Shown here piece after piece: positions 23,496-35,264 of a stretch of DNA of 64,000 bases. Both the position numbers and the translations under genes were made by a program. Every line of letters starts with the position of its first letter. Position 1 is the stretch's first letter. The notes under the pieces were generated by a model. That model was not told the origin of the DNA. It was given only the letters and a program-made list of their open reading frames with translations, and searched no databases. The stretch comes from Phyto melanocephala (Eukaryota; Arthropoda; Insecta; Diptera; Rhinophoridae): positions 76,697,797 through 76,761,796 of the forward strand of contig OW799233.1 in the NCBI GenBank assembly GCA_941918925.1, written 5' to 3'.

Positions 23496-24310
23496 GTTTT
23501 CGATTATTAATGATTTTTTGAAAACAAAAAAAAATTGCTTTTTTCACGTAAAAGATATATTTTTTGCTTTATTTTTTTTAGTATAACTCCGAAAGCCGAT
23601 TAAAACACAATATATAAAAAGGTTATTTAAATCTGAATAATTCTAAGTTTATTTAAAAAATATCATACTAACCGTTTTTAAGTTATCATTGATTATGTGA
23701 CGAATCTTGAATTTTATTTAAAAAATAAAAAGAATTATCCATAGAATTGAAAAATTTAACCATTTTTTTACTTAGGTGTCCATGATGTATCAAATCTTTA
23801 TAGTGGTTATCAAAGCCTTTTTTTGCTGTTGACCTGTTATTATTGCCTAATAGAATATTTATTTATTTTATATATTTCCTTTCGATGTCCCATACACAAG
23901 ATTATAATCCTTATATTGCAGTATGGCACTAAGCATATGAAAATACAATGAACTAGAAATAATAACAAAATAGTTGTTAGATTTAACTTCGTAAATTTAA
24001 AAAAAAAATTTGTAAATAACTTTAAATAAAAAATTAGGAAGAGCAAAATATAAAATGTTATCAAATTTAATAACAAAGTGTTAATAAAATTTAATAAGAT
24101 AAGATATAACAATTACAAGCTAAATTTATATGGGGATTCCATTCCAGAGATAGTATTAATAAAGAAAGGGTATTTAGAAATAATTGTTCGATGACTAAAA
24201 GCTAGAATTCTTTTGCCTCTATCAAGTGTTGAAAAATGAAACGTTCATGGATATGTTCAGTCTGATGTGTATACATATATAATTTTATGCAAGTTAGAAA
24301 AACTTCTTTG
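23496..24310. other. A+T-rich spacer, no gene seen
   Basis: Low-complexity sequence. The minus-strand frame at 23840-24112 is rich in Leu, Ile and Phe codons from A/T composition and has no recognised domain. Confidence 0.4.
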
Positions 24311-24942
24311 AATTATTTATTATGCGGGATCCGCGCCAAATTAAACGACAATTTTGAGGATTTATATTTTAATTCAGTCAGTTTATTTATTATTTTTTTA
24401 TAGCTTGCTTTCCCACTATGAGGATGGCTTTTAACAAATGCTCTGACAAGACTAACTAACTTGTTAGTAGAAATGCCACCAAAAAGGTATTTAATAATAA
24501 CTCTCAATTCCAGTAGAAAGAATTCATAAAGAGAGCAACGTTAGTAATAAAAAATAATCAATGATAATGATAATTAGTAGAGTAACAATTATAATGAAAA
24601 ATAATAATAATATTGTCCCTTAGCTACCTCCACCCTCTAAGAACAGGCGTCCCGACTGTTTTTGATAACGTAATTCACAAATTTCTTAACTAAAAATATT
24701 TTCCAAAAATAAAAAAATGCTCAACAAATTCAAAAAATAAGAATTTAACAGTAAGTTTTTTCTTAAGCTTAAAACTATATTTTATATTTAATTTTTTGTC
24801 AAGATAATAATCTTATAAATATTTTCTAATCAAATTTATTTTGAATTATAAAAAAGCATGGGTGATTTTGAACTGAGAACTTACTCGATTCATAATTCTT
24901 AAAACTATCTTAAGTTATCTTTATGGACCGGTCTATTGTCAA

Positions 24943-27900
24943 TTAATACCGAGTGTCCCAAATCTTTTCCAACAACCTTTTTAACATATAACTTGCTAAA
25001 TTTGTTTCCCAGCCGTCTGTTAACTTTACCAAAGGTTTACAATTTTTATTCTGTCTATTTCTATTGTGATAACTTAGGTCATAATTTTGAGCTTTCAACA
25101 GTTTATCCTTCACACTAATTCTTAGCTCTTCCGTAATGGAATTTAAAACATCTATTGGCCTTACTCCAGTTATCGAATGGATTGTGCTACTATATTTTGC
25201 AATGGCAATGATAATTAGTTCCTTCGTGTCCTTGTAATACCCCACGGATTTTAAACATCGCGATATTCCCCTATTGTGCTATGAAGCCTTTCCACTTGCC
25301 CGTTGCTGGTACTATGCGCTGGTGGAACAGAAAAGATCTGAACACCAAATTGATCCAGAAGAAGAGACTTTATAGTATGTGAATTAAAGGATTTTTCATT
25401 ATCGCAGACAATGGTATGGGCTTTTGGAAAAAGGTTTAAAATAGTTAATAAAGGGGCTTTTATATCGATAATCGAACGAGTTTCTACGAAAAATGCGAGT
25501 GCGAATTTCGAAAATTTATCAATACAAGTTATAAAGTTAGTTTTATCAGTTGTAAGAATGTCTATATGCAGGATTTCTCCAGGATAGTCAGGAATAAGTG
25601 TCTGGCCGATCAGTGCTCTCCGTGGATGCCTATTATATTTTGACTCATTGCAAGTCTTACAGTTCGAAGCAATCGTCTTAAATCTATTTCTGATGTTAGG
25701 GAAATAATAGTCTTGTAATATTTGGTTATAGTTTTCACGCACATTACGGTGAGCTCTATTATGTTCAGCCACAGAGATTTCGTTTTGATCCTCCTGGCTA
25801 TGAGTATCCATTACAAGCTTGTCCGAATAAACAAATTTTACTGATGGAAAAAGATGAATTATTTTGTTTTGAGTCAAACCTAAAATATGGATGTCGCAAT
25901 AAAGACAATTTACAACATGACAATTCACGGAATTTCTCAAAAATTTGAAAATATCTTTCACAGATACGTAATTTATTAAATGCCTGGTTTGATCCTTAAA
26001 AATTGTTTTGGATGACATGCTAGACTCTGTTGATTTATTTAAAATAATCTGGTTTCTACAAAAATTAACTGGATTTGATACTGTCTTTATAATTTCGGAC
26101 AACGATTTTTCACTGTGAATTGTTGAACCTTGAGAATCTGAATTTTCCGAAGTCGTTTTCGCAGCCGTCCGTGTTGTGGGCAATCTTACTTTCGAACTAA
26201 TCGTTGCTTCCACTGAGTCATTATCCTCCGATTCATCTTCTAAATGGTTAACATATTGCCGGATAACGCATCGGCGACAACATTATCTTTTCCAGGCTTG
26301 TAAAAAAATTGCGGAGAGTATTCCTCAATGAAAGCGCGCCATCGCCTAATTTTTGGATTAGGATTCTTTTCAGAAATCGAAAACGATAGCGGCTGATGAT
26401 CGGTATAAATATTTATATTTTTCGCATCATACAGATAATTACGTAGTTTTTGCAAAGCCCATACGATTGCCAACATTTCGCGCTCGTTTGTGGCATAATT
26501 CTCCACAGTATGGGACAAAGTTCTCGAGATCATTGTAATCGGTTTACCATTCTGGGAGAGCACTGCTCCTATTGCCGATGAAGAAGCATCAGTAGTTAGC
26601 TCAAATGGTTTGTTGTAATCAGGATGTAACAATAGCACATCCTCCGAAGCAAGAATATCCTTTATTCTCCTAAATAATCTGAGCGCTTCGGTGCTCAGAT
26701 TAACTGCCATATTCCTCGACTGTTTGCTACTAACATTACCATTTTCGCCACGTAAGAACCGTGTAAGTGGTTTAGTGATTTGAGCGTAGTTTTCTACAAA
26801 CCTGCGATAATAGCCAGCTAATCCCAAAAATGATCGAAGGCCTTTAACTGTTCTAGGAATTTGAAAATTTAAAATGTCCCTTACCTTTTCTGGGCACGTT
26901 CCAATATCATTTTTGCACACTGTAAATCCTAAGTATTCTACAGATCTTTGAAAAAATCTTGATTTTTCGCATGAGACACGCCTATTTGCCAAAAAAAAAA
27001 AGTTTTCCCAAGATATTTTCAATATCTTTTAGGTTTTCGTCAGCACTAGGAGAGGAAATGATGATGTCATCAATATAGACATGACAGGTTTTACCAATTT
27101 CGTCTCGTAAACCATCATCGATTACTTTCTGAAAAAAACCAGGTGCGTTTTTTAGCCCAAAAAGAAGCCTACAAAATTCAAACTTACCATTATTGATACT
27201 AAAGGCTGTCTTTTTTCTATCAGCTTCAGCTAAGCTTATTTGGTGGAATCCAGACTTGAGATCTAATGTTGTAAAGAAGCATCCATTTCCTAAATTAGAC
27301 AAAATTACGGTAGTATCAGGTATTGGATAACGCTCGTTTGTAGTTTTAGAATTTAGTTTCCTAAAGTCTATCACAAGTCTTTTCATTCCCTTCTCAGTCT
27401 CGTCGAAACCTTTTTTATCTACGATCCATATAGGATTATTATATGGTGATCTAGATGGTCTTATGATTCCGTTGTTCAACAAATTTTCAATCTCATTGTT
27501 AACAAATTCCGTAAGTGCTAAAGGATATGGATATGTCCTAGAATAAATAGGTTCGTTGTTTTCGGTACGGATTGTATCTATTACGTCTGTGTGAAAGGGA
27601 AGAGCCTTAATAGGGTCTGCAAAAACATCCTTATGTTTTTCCAAAACTATCTTAAGCCTCTCAAAAATGAGTTGTGATATATTACAGTTGGTGGGATCAA
27701 TAATAATTTTGTTAACTTCACGACAATAGTGAAATAAGAGTTTATCTTCCCCGTGTTTATGTCTCAAAAGTCCCTGGTCGCAGTCAATCTGTGCATTAAT
27801 TTGTTTTAGAAAATCCAAACCGATTATACCATCAAATGTTGAAAGTTCGGGCAATATAAAAAAATAGGACGTAAATTTAGCAAATTTATTAGGCACTTTG

Positions 27901-28030
27901 AAACTATTTTAGAATTTCCGTAAAGTGATTTGACAATAAAAGGCCTTTCTATTCATTTTATTGATTTTAGGTTTACTAAATTTGTTATATAATTTTTTGA
28001 AGTACCAGTATATATCAGGAGTTTTACAGT
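24943..28030 (-). pseudogene. pol: gypsy-type Pol, frameshifted, protease Asp lost
   Basis: Domains in minus-strand order: protease-like GRTVKLLIYTGTSKNYI near 28030-27985, where the catalytic Asp of the DTG triad is Tyr (codon 28010-28012); RT with VIDFRKLNSKT and YIDD (near 27080); a frameshift in an A-run at 26990-27001; the RT thumb and RNase H with TTDASSSAIGAVLSQ and TDHQPL; a stop at 26240 after VVADALS; then integrase in another frame with the HNRAH...CKTC zinc region and the Asp (HIDILTTD), Asp (IVCDNEKSF) and Glu (NGQVERLHS) residues. Beyond 25251 the frame shifts again and the C-terminal end is read to 24943. At least four breaks are present. Confidence 0.8.
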
Positions 28031-28038
28031 CCTTCCTC

Positions 28039-29336
28039 CTATTGTTCTTTCGATGTATGAGAGGAGGGACCCACGTCTAAAAAATTTATCTCACCCTCGA
28101 AACAATTTTCAAAAGGATCGACAAGAGGTACATTGTCGACATAACCTTCTTGATGATCGTCTTGAGTACAATTTAAATAGCGATTATATGAACATTCAGA
28201 CTGCGGTTTTTCAAAATTATGTTGTTGAGTAAAGTGGTTGATTCTCTGAAACTTGTTCTGATTTTGACGAATAGAGTCAAAGGGTCTTTTTGAAGCAATT
28301 GGTTGTTGAAATTTAAGCTTGTTTTCATGATTATCGTTTTGTTGTCGAAAATTTAAATGTGTACTTGGGTCAATTTCCATAGTTTGATATTGCATTGAAG
28401 GATCAGATAAAACTTGAGGGGCCCGGAAACTATTTTTACTGGGGTAGAATTGTCCTTGCTGTGAAATTCCATATCTAGGAGTGGTTGTGATCGATATTCT
28501 GATACCGAAACTGTTGTTCTTGAAAACGATTTGGCCTTATAGGCTGGTTATGCCGCGAGTTATTAAATATGTCTGCTCTAGAATGGTTCCAAAACGTTGT
28601 AGCGAAATTGTAACGTAAATTGTTAGTTTCCAGCTCTTGCGCTAAAGCCAGAGCGGAGGGCAAGTCGATAGGCCTACTAGAAAATAGTATGTCGCACATG
28701 AGTCGTCGCAAACCGGAAATGAAAACACGAAGGGAATTTTCCCTGTACTTTTGGCTAAGCGATTCAATTAAAACCTGATTTCCTTCATTTGACATTAAAA
28801 CTTTATTAAGTATTGCGGTTAACTTTTGCTCCACTTGATCATAAAAATGCGTGATAGTATTGGAGCCTTGGCTAAGTGTTAAAAGTTCCTATTCTAACGT
28901 AAAAAGACTTTTTTTATCACCGTACGAAAAATCGAGTCTCGCTAATATAGCCCTAAATTTCAGTACCGTATTATATGAGCTTAAAACAGTATCCGAAGCG
29001 CCCACTACTTTGTTTCTCTTTATTGCCACTGCCTGATAATATCTTGAGCTAACCTTCATATAACCTATGGGCAGTAACTGCAGCTTGACGCCAAGAAAAA
29101 TATTTAGCGGCACTCCCATCAAATTCAGGCATTGATTTAATGATACCAAGCGTTTCATGGCAAAAAATGTCTGATACTATCTCGATTGGTTTATACTCCT
29201 TCACATGCAGTGTTGTCTCTAAAATTGATAATCTATTTGTCAAATCGCCAATACTACGCTGAAAACTTCTCCGTGCTTGCTCTGTGGCCTGGGAAATAGC
29301 AGTTGTCAATAAAGTTTGGACAGTTTCAGCGTCCAT
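28039..29336 (-). pseudogene. gag: gypsy-type Gag, frameshifted
   Basis: Reading starts at ATG 29336 (MDAETVQTLLTTAISQ). It includes a gag core with MPEFDGSAAKYFSWRQA and continues in another frame from about 29060. It has a stop near 28889, then reads FISGLRRLMCDILFSSRP and the PIDLPSALALAQELE stretch, typical of errantivirus-like Gag. The tail (28395-28039) is rich in Gln, Asn and Arg and has no zinc knuckles, also typical of that group. It would form the particle shell. Confidence 0.7.
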
Positions 29337-29955
29337 TGCGTTTTTTTAAACTGAAGAAGTTAAGTTCAAATGTTCTAAGCTCAGAATTAAATCATCCACG
29401 CTCATAGGATATTATTTTTTCCTTAAATTAAAGTTATCTTGTTAATTCTAATTATTTAAAGAAAACCCATAATATTTAAGTAGATTATTTTTTCAACTAG
29501 TAATTTTAAATTTTAAGTAATAATAACGGAACAGAAATCAGATTTAATTCTAATTTCATTTAAATTTAATTTATTTTAAAGAAATTAAGTTTTTCTATAT
29601 TTGTATTTTTAACAAAATTTTTTTAATTGTATTACTTTCCTATTTTTTTTTTACATATATTTTTTAGAATTTTCTGTTTACTTTCACTTCTTTTTAAATT
29701 AGTTATATAAATAATTAAATTTTATTGTATTACTAACTTAAGTTTTTTTTCAAAGGGTTTGTCTGTGTTATATAATAATGTAAATATTTATAATTTCGTA
29801 TTTTGACTAATTTTTTCTTAAATAAATGTTTCTAAATTAAGTAAATAATAATTTGGTGTTGTATTTTAACTTAAGTTTTTTTAAATTGTTTTGGTTTTAC
29901 TTATAACTTAAGATAGTTACAAAAGGTACTTAATTTTATACAGCAATAAAATTCA
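29337..29955 (-). other. A+T-rich leader upstream of gypsy-type gag
   Basis: Probably the untranslated leader of the gypsy-type element. No primer-binding site or LTR end was recognised, and no gene is seen. The left border of the next element is near 29955. Confidence 0.4.
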
Positions 29956-29979
29956 ATTCCAGCAACATTTCCCAGCAAC

Positions 29980-31131
29980 CGTTTTCTTCAAACACAGTCA
30001 TTAGCACGATATGATGCTATAAATGATGGTAATCTGAAATTCTATGTTCCTGAGGATATGGAAGGTAACATTATGTACAGATACCATGATGGAATGGGAC
30101 ATCTGGGGGTTGATAAGGTGACAGAGTTGATTTCAAAGAGTTATTGGTTTCCGAAAATGAGGTCGAAGGCTACTAATCATATAGCGAATTGTATGAAATG
30201 CATTGTATATTCAGGGAATCACGGAAAGGAGGAGGGCTTTCTGCATAGTATACCGAAGTCGAATAGACCATTCGATGTTGTACACATAGATCATATCGGA
30301 CCAATGGATAAGGGTAGAACTTTTAAACACATTCTTGTTGCTGTTGATGCATGTACAAAGTTTGTCAGATTATATCCTACAAAAACAACTAACGCAGTGG
30401 AGGCGATTACAGCGTTAGAGAATTATTTTAGAGCTTATAGTCGCCCTAAATGTGTGATAAGCGATCGCGGATCATGCTTTACTTCAATGGATTTCAAGGA
30501 TTTTTTGGAGAGGAATAATGTTTACCACGTTTTGGTCGCTACTGGTTCGCCTCAGGCAAATGGCCAGGTTGAAAGGGTAAACAGGTCAGTGATTCCGATG
30601 GTGGCGAAGTTGGTAGATCCCCAAAAGGGTATATTTTGGGACAAGGTGTTGGAGCAAGTCGAGTATTGTCTTAATAATACCGTTCATAGGTCGATAGGAG
30701 AACACCCTAGTGTAATGTTATTTGGTTCAGGGCAAAGAGGAAAGGTTACTGATTCACTTAGGGAATGTTTACTTAATATATCCAATGGCGCGCGAAAGAG
30801 TCATAGTGTGATTAGGTCTAAGGCATCTGAAAGGCAGAAAAGGTTACAGAAATACAATGAGAAATATTTTAACAAAAGGAGAAAACGTCCGTCGATATAC
30901 AAAGAGGGCGATTACATTATGGTGAAAAATTTTGATTCCTCGACTGGTGTATCACGTAAACTAATCCCTAAATACAGAGGTCCGTACAGAATAGCGAAAG
31001 TCTTGCGAAATGATCGGTATGTTTTGGAGGATGTTGAGGGTTTTCAGCAATCCCGGAAACCTTATAAGGGTGTCTGGTTGGTATCCAATATACGTCCATG
31101 GTTTAGAGGACGCGAAGGGACGTCTGTATAA
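29980..31131 (+). CDS. mdg3-type integrase, C-terminal part of Pol, open
   Basis: An uninterrupted frame runs to the stop at 31129-31131; the first ATG in it is 30058, and it is open upstream to about 29980. It holds the zinc region (HDGMGHLG, then CMKC near 30195), the catalytic Asp of VVHIDHIGP (30289), the Asp of VISDRGSCF (30463) and the Glu of NGQVERVNRS (30571), a D-D-35-E spacing. A C-terminal DNA-binding segment with KYRGPYRIAKVLRNDRY follows. The enzyme would insert the cDNA into the genome. All catalytic residues are present, so this is a truncated but otherwise well kept copy, and one of the youngest insertions here. Confidence 0.8.
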   Translation, partial: RFLQTQSLARYDAINDGNLKFYVPEDMEGNIMYRYHDGMGHLGVDKVTELISKSYWFPKMRSKATNHIANCMKCIVYSGNHGKEEGFLHSIPKSNRPFDVVHIDHIGPMDKGRTFKHILVAVDACTKFVRLYPTKTTNAVEAITALENYFRAYSRPKCVISDRGSCFTSMDFKDFLERNNVYHVLVATGSPQANGQVERVNRSVIPMVAKLVDPQKGIFWDKVLEQVEYCLNNTVHRSIGEHPSVMLFGSGQRGKVTDSLRECLLNISNGARKSHSVIRSKASERQKRLQKYNEKYFNKRRKRPSIYKEGDYIMVKNFDSSTGVSRKLIPKYRGPYRIAKVLRNDRYVLEDVEGFQQSRKPYKGVWLVSNIRPWFRGREGTSV

Positions 31132-31169
31132 CGTGAGATCAGGGGATCTCATAGTCAGGATGGCCGAAT

Positions 31170-31408
31170 TGTAGTAGTATATGTTGTCGGCAGTTACTTT
31201 AGTTGTGTTTGATCGTATTTATTACTATGATTATTATTACTATAACGTTTCTTTATTTTTAAGTTGTATATAATAATTATACTTGTTCTTTTTTCATGAA
31301 TGTCACTATGAAGTATGCATTGATTTTAGTTTCTAAGTTTATGTAAAAAATAAAGGCATTAGAAAATTATCGATTGAAAAGAAAAGACGTTTTTAAGTTG
31401 CGCTTACA
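31170..31408 (+). repeat. 3' LTR of the mdg3-type element
   Basis: Starts TGTAGTAGTATATG and ends GCGCTTACA, with AATAAA near 31350. The far end is set by the resumption of the LINE reading frame at 31409. Confidence 0.55.
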
Positions 31409-32290
31409 GATGTACCTTCAGTTATTCAGAACTCTAAAGTTTTGATGTGTGCCGATGATGTCAAAATTTTTCGTTCTTCTAATAATCCCGAAGATCAACT
31501 TTGCCTTCAATCTGATATTGACAAATTGGTTAATTGGTGTGAAATCAACTTAATGGAACTCAATATAAAAAAATGTAAGCATATTTCCTTTCTCAGAATT
31601 AAGAAATTGGATTTATTTTATTGCATTAATGAGTGTAAACTTTATAAAATTCTGAACTTTGTTGATCTTGGTATTTTACTTGATCACCAATTAAATTTTC
31701 GTGACCATATTTCTTTAAGTGTTAACAAAGCAAATGGTGTACTTGGATTTATGAAGAGGTGGTGCAAGGAATTTCTAGATCTTTATATTACAAAACAATT
31801 ATATTCATCATTAGTTCGACCTATTCTAGAATACGGATCGATTATTTGGAATCCTTACTATAATATTCATATTGATAGTATCGAGTCTGTACAAAAGAAG
31901 TTTTTAATATTTTGTCTTCGTGGCCTTGGATGGAATTCGTTTTTACTACCTTCATACGAAAGCAGACTCTGTCTTATAAAATTACCAACTTTAAAAAGTC
32001 GTCGTTCAATGCTGAATTTTTCTTTTGTGCTGGGCCTAATTCAAGTCGATGTCGACACTGAATTCCTGCTACATATACACATGTAGGGGGAATATCGAAG
32101 CAGACCACTACTATCACGGGTCCCTTTTCGACCCCCTTCGTTCCTCAGTGATTTCGTGTCTACCGATCAGTATACCTTCAATCACTGAGTCCCGCGCCAC
32201 AACCGGCGTTTGCTCTGGACCAGAAAAAAACGATTTCACACTGCCGACTGGTGATTGTCGACAATCCTCATCGCACAGTCCTGCTAAATA
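31409..32290 (+). pseudogene. LINE reverse transcriptase, C-terminal part (CR1/Jockey group)
   Basis: The frame is open from the LTR border (DVPSVIQNSKVLMCADDVKIF) to 32086. The catalytic F/YADD motif reads CADD near 31450. Downstream, VDLGILLDHQLNFRDHIS and SLVRPILEYGSIIWNPYY are the thumb and post-RT segments of non-LTR elements. A frameshift near 32085 moves the C-terminal tail (GEYRSRPLL, FRPPSF) to another frame before an untranslated end near 32290. RT fingers and endonuclease are absent, separated by the mdg3-type insertion or lost. Confidence 0.7.
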
Positions 32291-32339
32291 AAATATCTTT
32301 TAATGTTCCAACCATACCAACTCGAAATTTCTTATTTTT

Positions 32340-33020
32340 CTTCTTATTCTTCGGACTAAACTTTGGCAAATTGTTGTACACATTCCAGGGTGTGTTTATG
32401 GGTGGTAAAAAGTACGCCCATAAAAAATTAGTTATCATTTTTAGCTATTTACTTGCACTTGACCGATTTTTTTGAAACTTTGCACACATATTGAGGTGTC
32501 ATGACTTTACAATTTCGTGACTAGAAAAAAGGGCGGGTCTACGCCCATAAATTAAGTTATAATTTTGCGGTACTTGCACTGCACCGATTTTTCTGAAACT
32601 TTGCACACATATTGAGGTGTCATGACTTTACAATTTCGTGATTTGAAAAGTGGGAAGTGCCACGCCCATAAAAAAAAGTTATAATTTTCATCTACTTGAA
32701 TTTCACCGATTTTTCTGAAACTTTGTATACACATATTGAGCTCTCATGATTATACAATTTCGTGATTAGAAAAGTGGGCAGTGCCACGCCCATAAGAAAT
32801 AAGTATAATTTTTAGCTACTTGCACTAGATCGATTTTTCTGACATTTGCACGCATATTGAGCTGTCATGACTATACAGTTTCATAATTAGAAAAGTGGGC
32901 AGTGCCTTGCCCATTAAAAAAAGTTATAATTTTTAGCTTTTTGCACTTGATATTCAATTTAAATTCAGAATGCATTTTTATTCATTAAGGGACGTAGCAA
33001 CGCGCGCCGGGTTTTTCTAG
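32340..33020 (+). mobile_element. Helitron relic 1, 5'-truncated
   Basis: About five diverged copies of a ~120-bp unit (words CACGCCCATAAAAAA, GTGGGCAGTGCCACG, TTGCACACATATTGAG) lead to a terminus with GACGTAGCAACGCGCG and the end TTTTTCTAG at 33012-33020. A small hairpin followed by CTAG is the 3' end of a Helitron. The same family is present in minus orientation at 44242-44862. Confidence 0.55.
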
Positions 33021-33474
33021 TATTTATATAAAAGTGAAATTCTGTCTGTGTGTTAGCTATAGACTCCGAAACCGTTAAGCCGATCGGACTCACACTTTAG
33101 CAAGTTGTTAGACATATTCCAGGGAGTGTTTGTGGGTGGTAAAAAGTGGGCGGGGTTACACCCATAAAAAATAAGTTATCATTTTTAGCTACTTGCACTT
33201 GACCGTTTTTTCTGAACTCTCATGATTATAAAATTTCGTGACTAGAAAAGTGGGCAGTGCCACGCTCAAAAAAAATAAGTTATCATTTTAGCTACTTGCA
33301 CTAGATCGATTTTTTTGAAACTTTGCACATGACTTTACAATTTAGTGATTTGAAAAGTTGGCAGTGCCACTCCCATAAAAAATTTATAATTTTTAGCTTC
33401 TTGCACTTGATATTCAATTAAGAGTGCATTTGTATTTATTAAGGGACGTAGCAACACGCGCCAAGCTTGGCTAG
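33021..33474 (+). mobile_element. Helitron relic 2, head-to-tail with relic 1
   Basis: It begins directly after the CTAG of relic 1 with TATTTATATAAAAGTGAAAT, a decayed form of the Helitron 5' end (TCTATATATATAAAAGTG at 44 kb). It carries two to three ~120-bp units and ends with the palindrome GCCAAGCTTGGC and CTAG (33471-33474). Confidence 0.55.
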
Positions 33475-33504
33475 TATATAATAAAATGAAAAAGATCAAA
33501 CAAA

Positions 33505-33770
33505 AACAAGTAACAGTGCTATATTCGGCCGTGCCGAATCTTATATACCCTTCACAACGTGTAGTCATGCAATAACAATTGTTTGTATCACCATTCATCT
33601 CATATCAAATACGTACATATGTATGTATGTATATACTGGTTAGAATAAATGTGGTATCGAATCCCAGCTAAGCCAAAAAAATTTTATTTTATTTAATATA
33701 TTATTTATATTTTGTTATTATTTTTTTTTTTAATTTTTTAAAAAAAATTTTTTAAAAAAATTTTTAAAAT
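33505..33770 (+). repeat. Repeat A, rearranged copy
   Basis: Hairpin core at 33525-33541, then the CACCATTCATCTCATA stretch, then the CGAATCCCAGCTAAGCC block in the orientation opposite to the full copies. An A/T-rich tract ends it. Noncoding. Confidence 0.65.
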
Positions 33771-33829
33771 AGCAATTTTAATATAGCAAGCGAGGTAAAT
33801 CTATTACAGCAAACATAACTATCAATGAT

Positions 33830-35091
33830 TTGTTTATTAATGGGAATATTGACTTAGGACAATTTTTCCCAAGGCTCGAAAAAGTTGCCGATAAGCACAA
33901 TATTGATAAGTTACAAGTGGCACCTAGCGAGAAAATTTTCGAATTTGTCTCGGTTGATGATTTTAAACGAATGGGCAATAAAAAGTTATTAAAATTAAAA
34001 GTAGCGCTACTTAACAAGATGACTCACATAGATAAGAATAATGCTGTTAAAATTCAGGAAATATTAGATAAATATCACAGTGATCCATTAGAAGGAGGAC
34101 ACTGCGGAATCTTTAGGACAATAGAAAAAATAAGAAGATATTATTTCTGGAAAAATATGTCCAAAGATACAACAAAATTTGTAAAAGAATGTCATAAGTG
34201 TCAAATAGCCAAGACAACAAAACATCTAAAGAGTCCATTAATTATCACACCAACACCAGCTGCAGCATTCGATACAGTGTTCGTGTATACAATAGGACCA
34301 TTTCCAAAATCCTTACATGGCAATGAATATGCCGTTACACTAATATGTGACTTAACGAAATATTTAGTCACCATACCAGTACCAAATAAAAATGCCAGGA
34401 CAATTGCAAAGGCAATACTGGAAAACTTTATTCTGACCTATGGTCCGATGAAGACGTTCATTTCGGATATGGGTACAGAATACAAGAACTCCATACTAAC
34501 TGAGCTGTGCAACTTGCTGAAAATTGAAAAAATTACTTCAACAGCACATCATCACCAAACACTAGGGACGATAGAACGAAGTCACGAACATTTAATGAAT
34601 ACGTACGATCATACGTATCGGTAGACAAAACAGATTGGGATGAATGGCTGAAATATTTTACCTATTGTTTTAACACCACACCATCGACAGTCCACAATTA
34701 CTGTCCCTACGAACTAATTTTTTCAAAAACTCCAAACAAATTTGAGCAATTCAGTGAGATAGATGAAATTACACCACTATATAATATGGACAATTATGCC
34801 AAGGAGGCTAAGTATAGATTAGAAATAGCACATAGGAGAGCACAATTACTATTAGATAAGAATAAGGAAAAACGGAAAACTAATTATGATAGAAATACTA
34901 GGGATCATAAATTAAGAATAGGAGATAAAGTTTTACTTAGGAATGAATCAGGTCATAAGATAGAACAGAAATATAAGGGACCTTATGAAATAGTAAACGT
35001 AGACTTAAGAAACAATGTAACCATAGAAGATAAGCAAAATAAACAAAAACAAGTAGTACATAAGAATAGACTTAAGATTTATCATAATTAA
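33830..35091 (+). pseudogene. 412-type integrase, frameshifted, first catalytic Asp lost
   Basis: Frame 1 (33830-34624) carries the zinc region HCGIFRTIEKIRRYYFWK with CHKCQIAKTTKH, the second Asp (FISDMGTEY) and the Glu (GTIERSHEH). The first catalytic Asp is Tyr (codon 34286-34288 in VYTIGPFPKS). A frameshift near 34575 moves the rest (STVHNYCPYELIFSKTP, KVLLRNESGHKIEQKYKGPY) to a second frame ending at 35091. The copy is doubly inactive. Confidence 0.8.
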
Positions 35092-35264
35092 TAAAGTTGT
35101 AATGGCCATGCAACATAAATATACATAGATATAGATAAAAATACATATAATTATACAAATATAATTACAATATAATAAGAGTATTTAATAATTACAAGTA
35201 ATATATTGATTTAAGAATGTCCATAGAACTAACGTTATATGAACATTCTTGCGAAGAATGGAGG

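Larger units (their letters stand above)
24311..29336 (-). mobile_element. gypsy-type Ty3 retrotransposon, decayed, 5' LTR missing
   Basis: On the minus strand gag (29336 to 28039) is followed by pol (28030 to 24943). The region after pol contains AGAGGGTGGAGGTAGCTAAG near 24617-24640, which could be the polypurine tract and LTR start. A short open frame at 24313-24507 has no recognised domain, and no env was seen. No LTR or primer site precedes gag; the leader ends at about 29955 where an mdg3-type fragment begins. RT type and motif spelling place it near gypsy/17.6/297; that is family knowledge. Confidence 0.75.
29956..31408 (+). mobile_element. mdg3-type Ty3 retrotransposon, 5'-truncated
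   Basis: Only the integrase end of pol and one LTR remain. The LTR starts at 31170 (TGTAGTAG after CAGGATGGCCGAAT) and ends at about 31408 (GCGCTTACA), ~239 bp, a length in the range of mdg3/blastopia LTRs. A LINE RT frame begins immediately after it, so the element was inserted in that LINE. The 5' side is cut at the junction with the gypsy-type element. Confidence 0.7.

Noticed and set aside
24313..24507. Possible env remnant downstream of the gypsy-type pol
   Set aside because: Sixty-four codons without signal peptide, membrane segment or cleavage motif. It lies where the 3' LTR would be expected.
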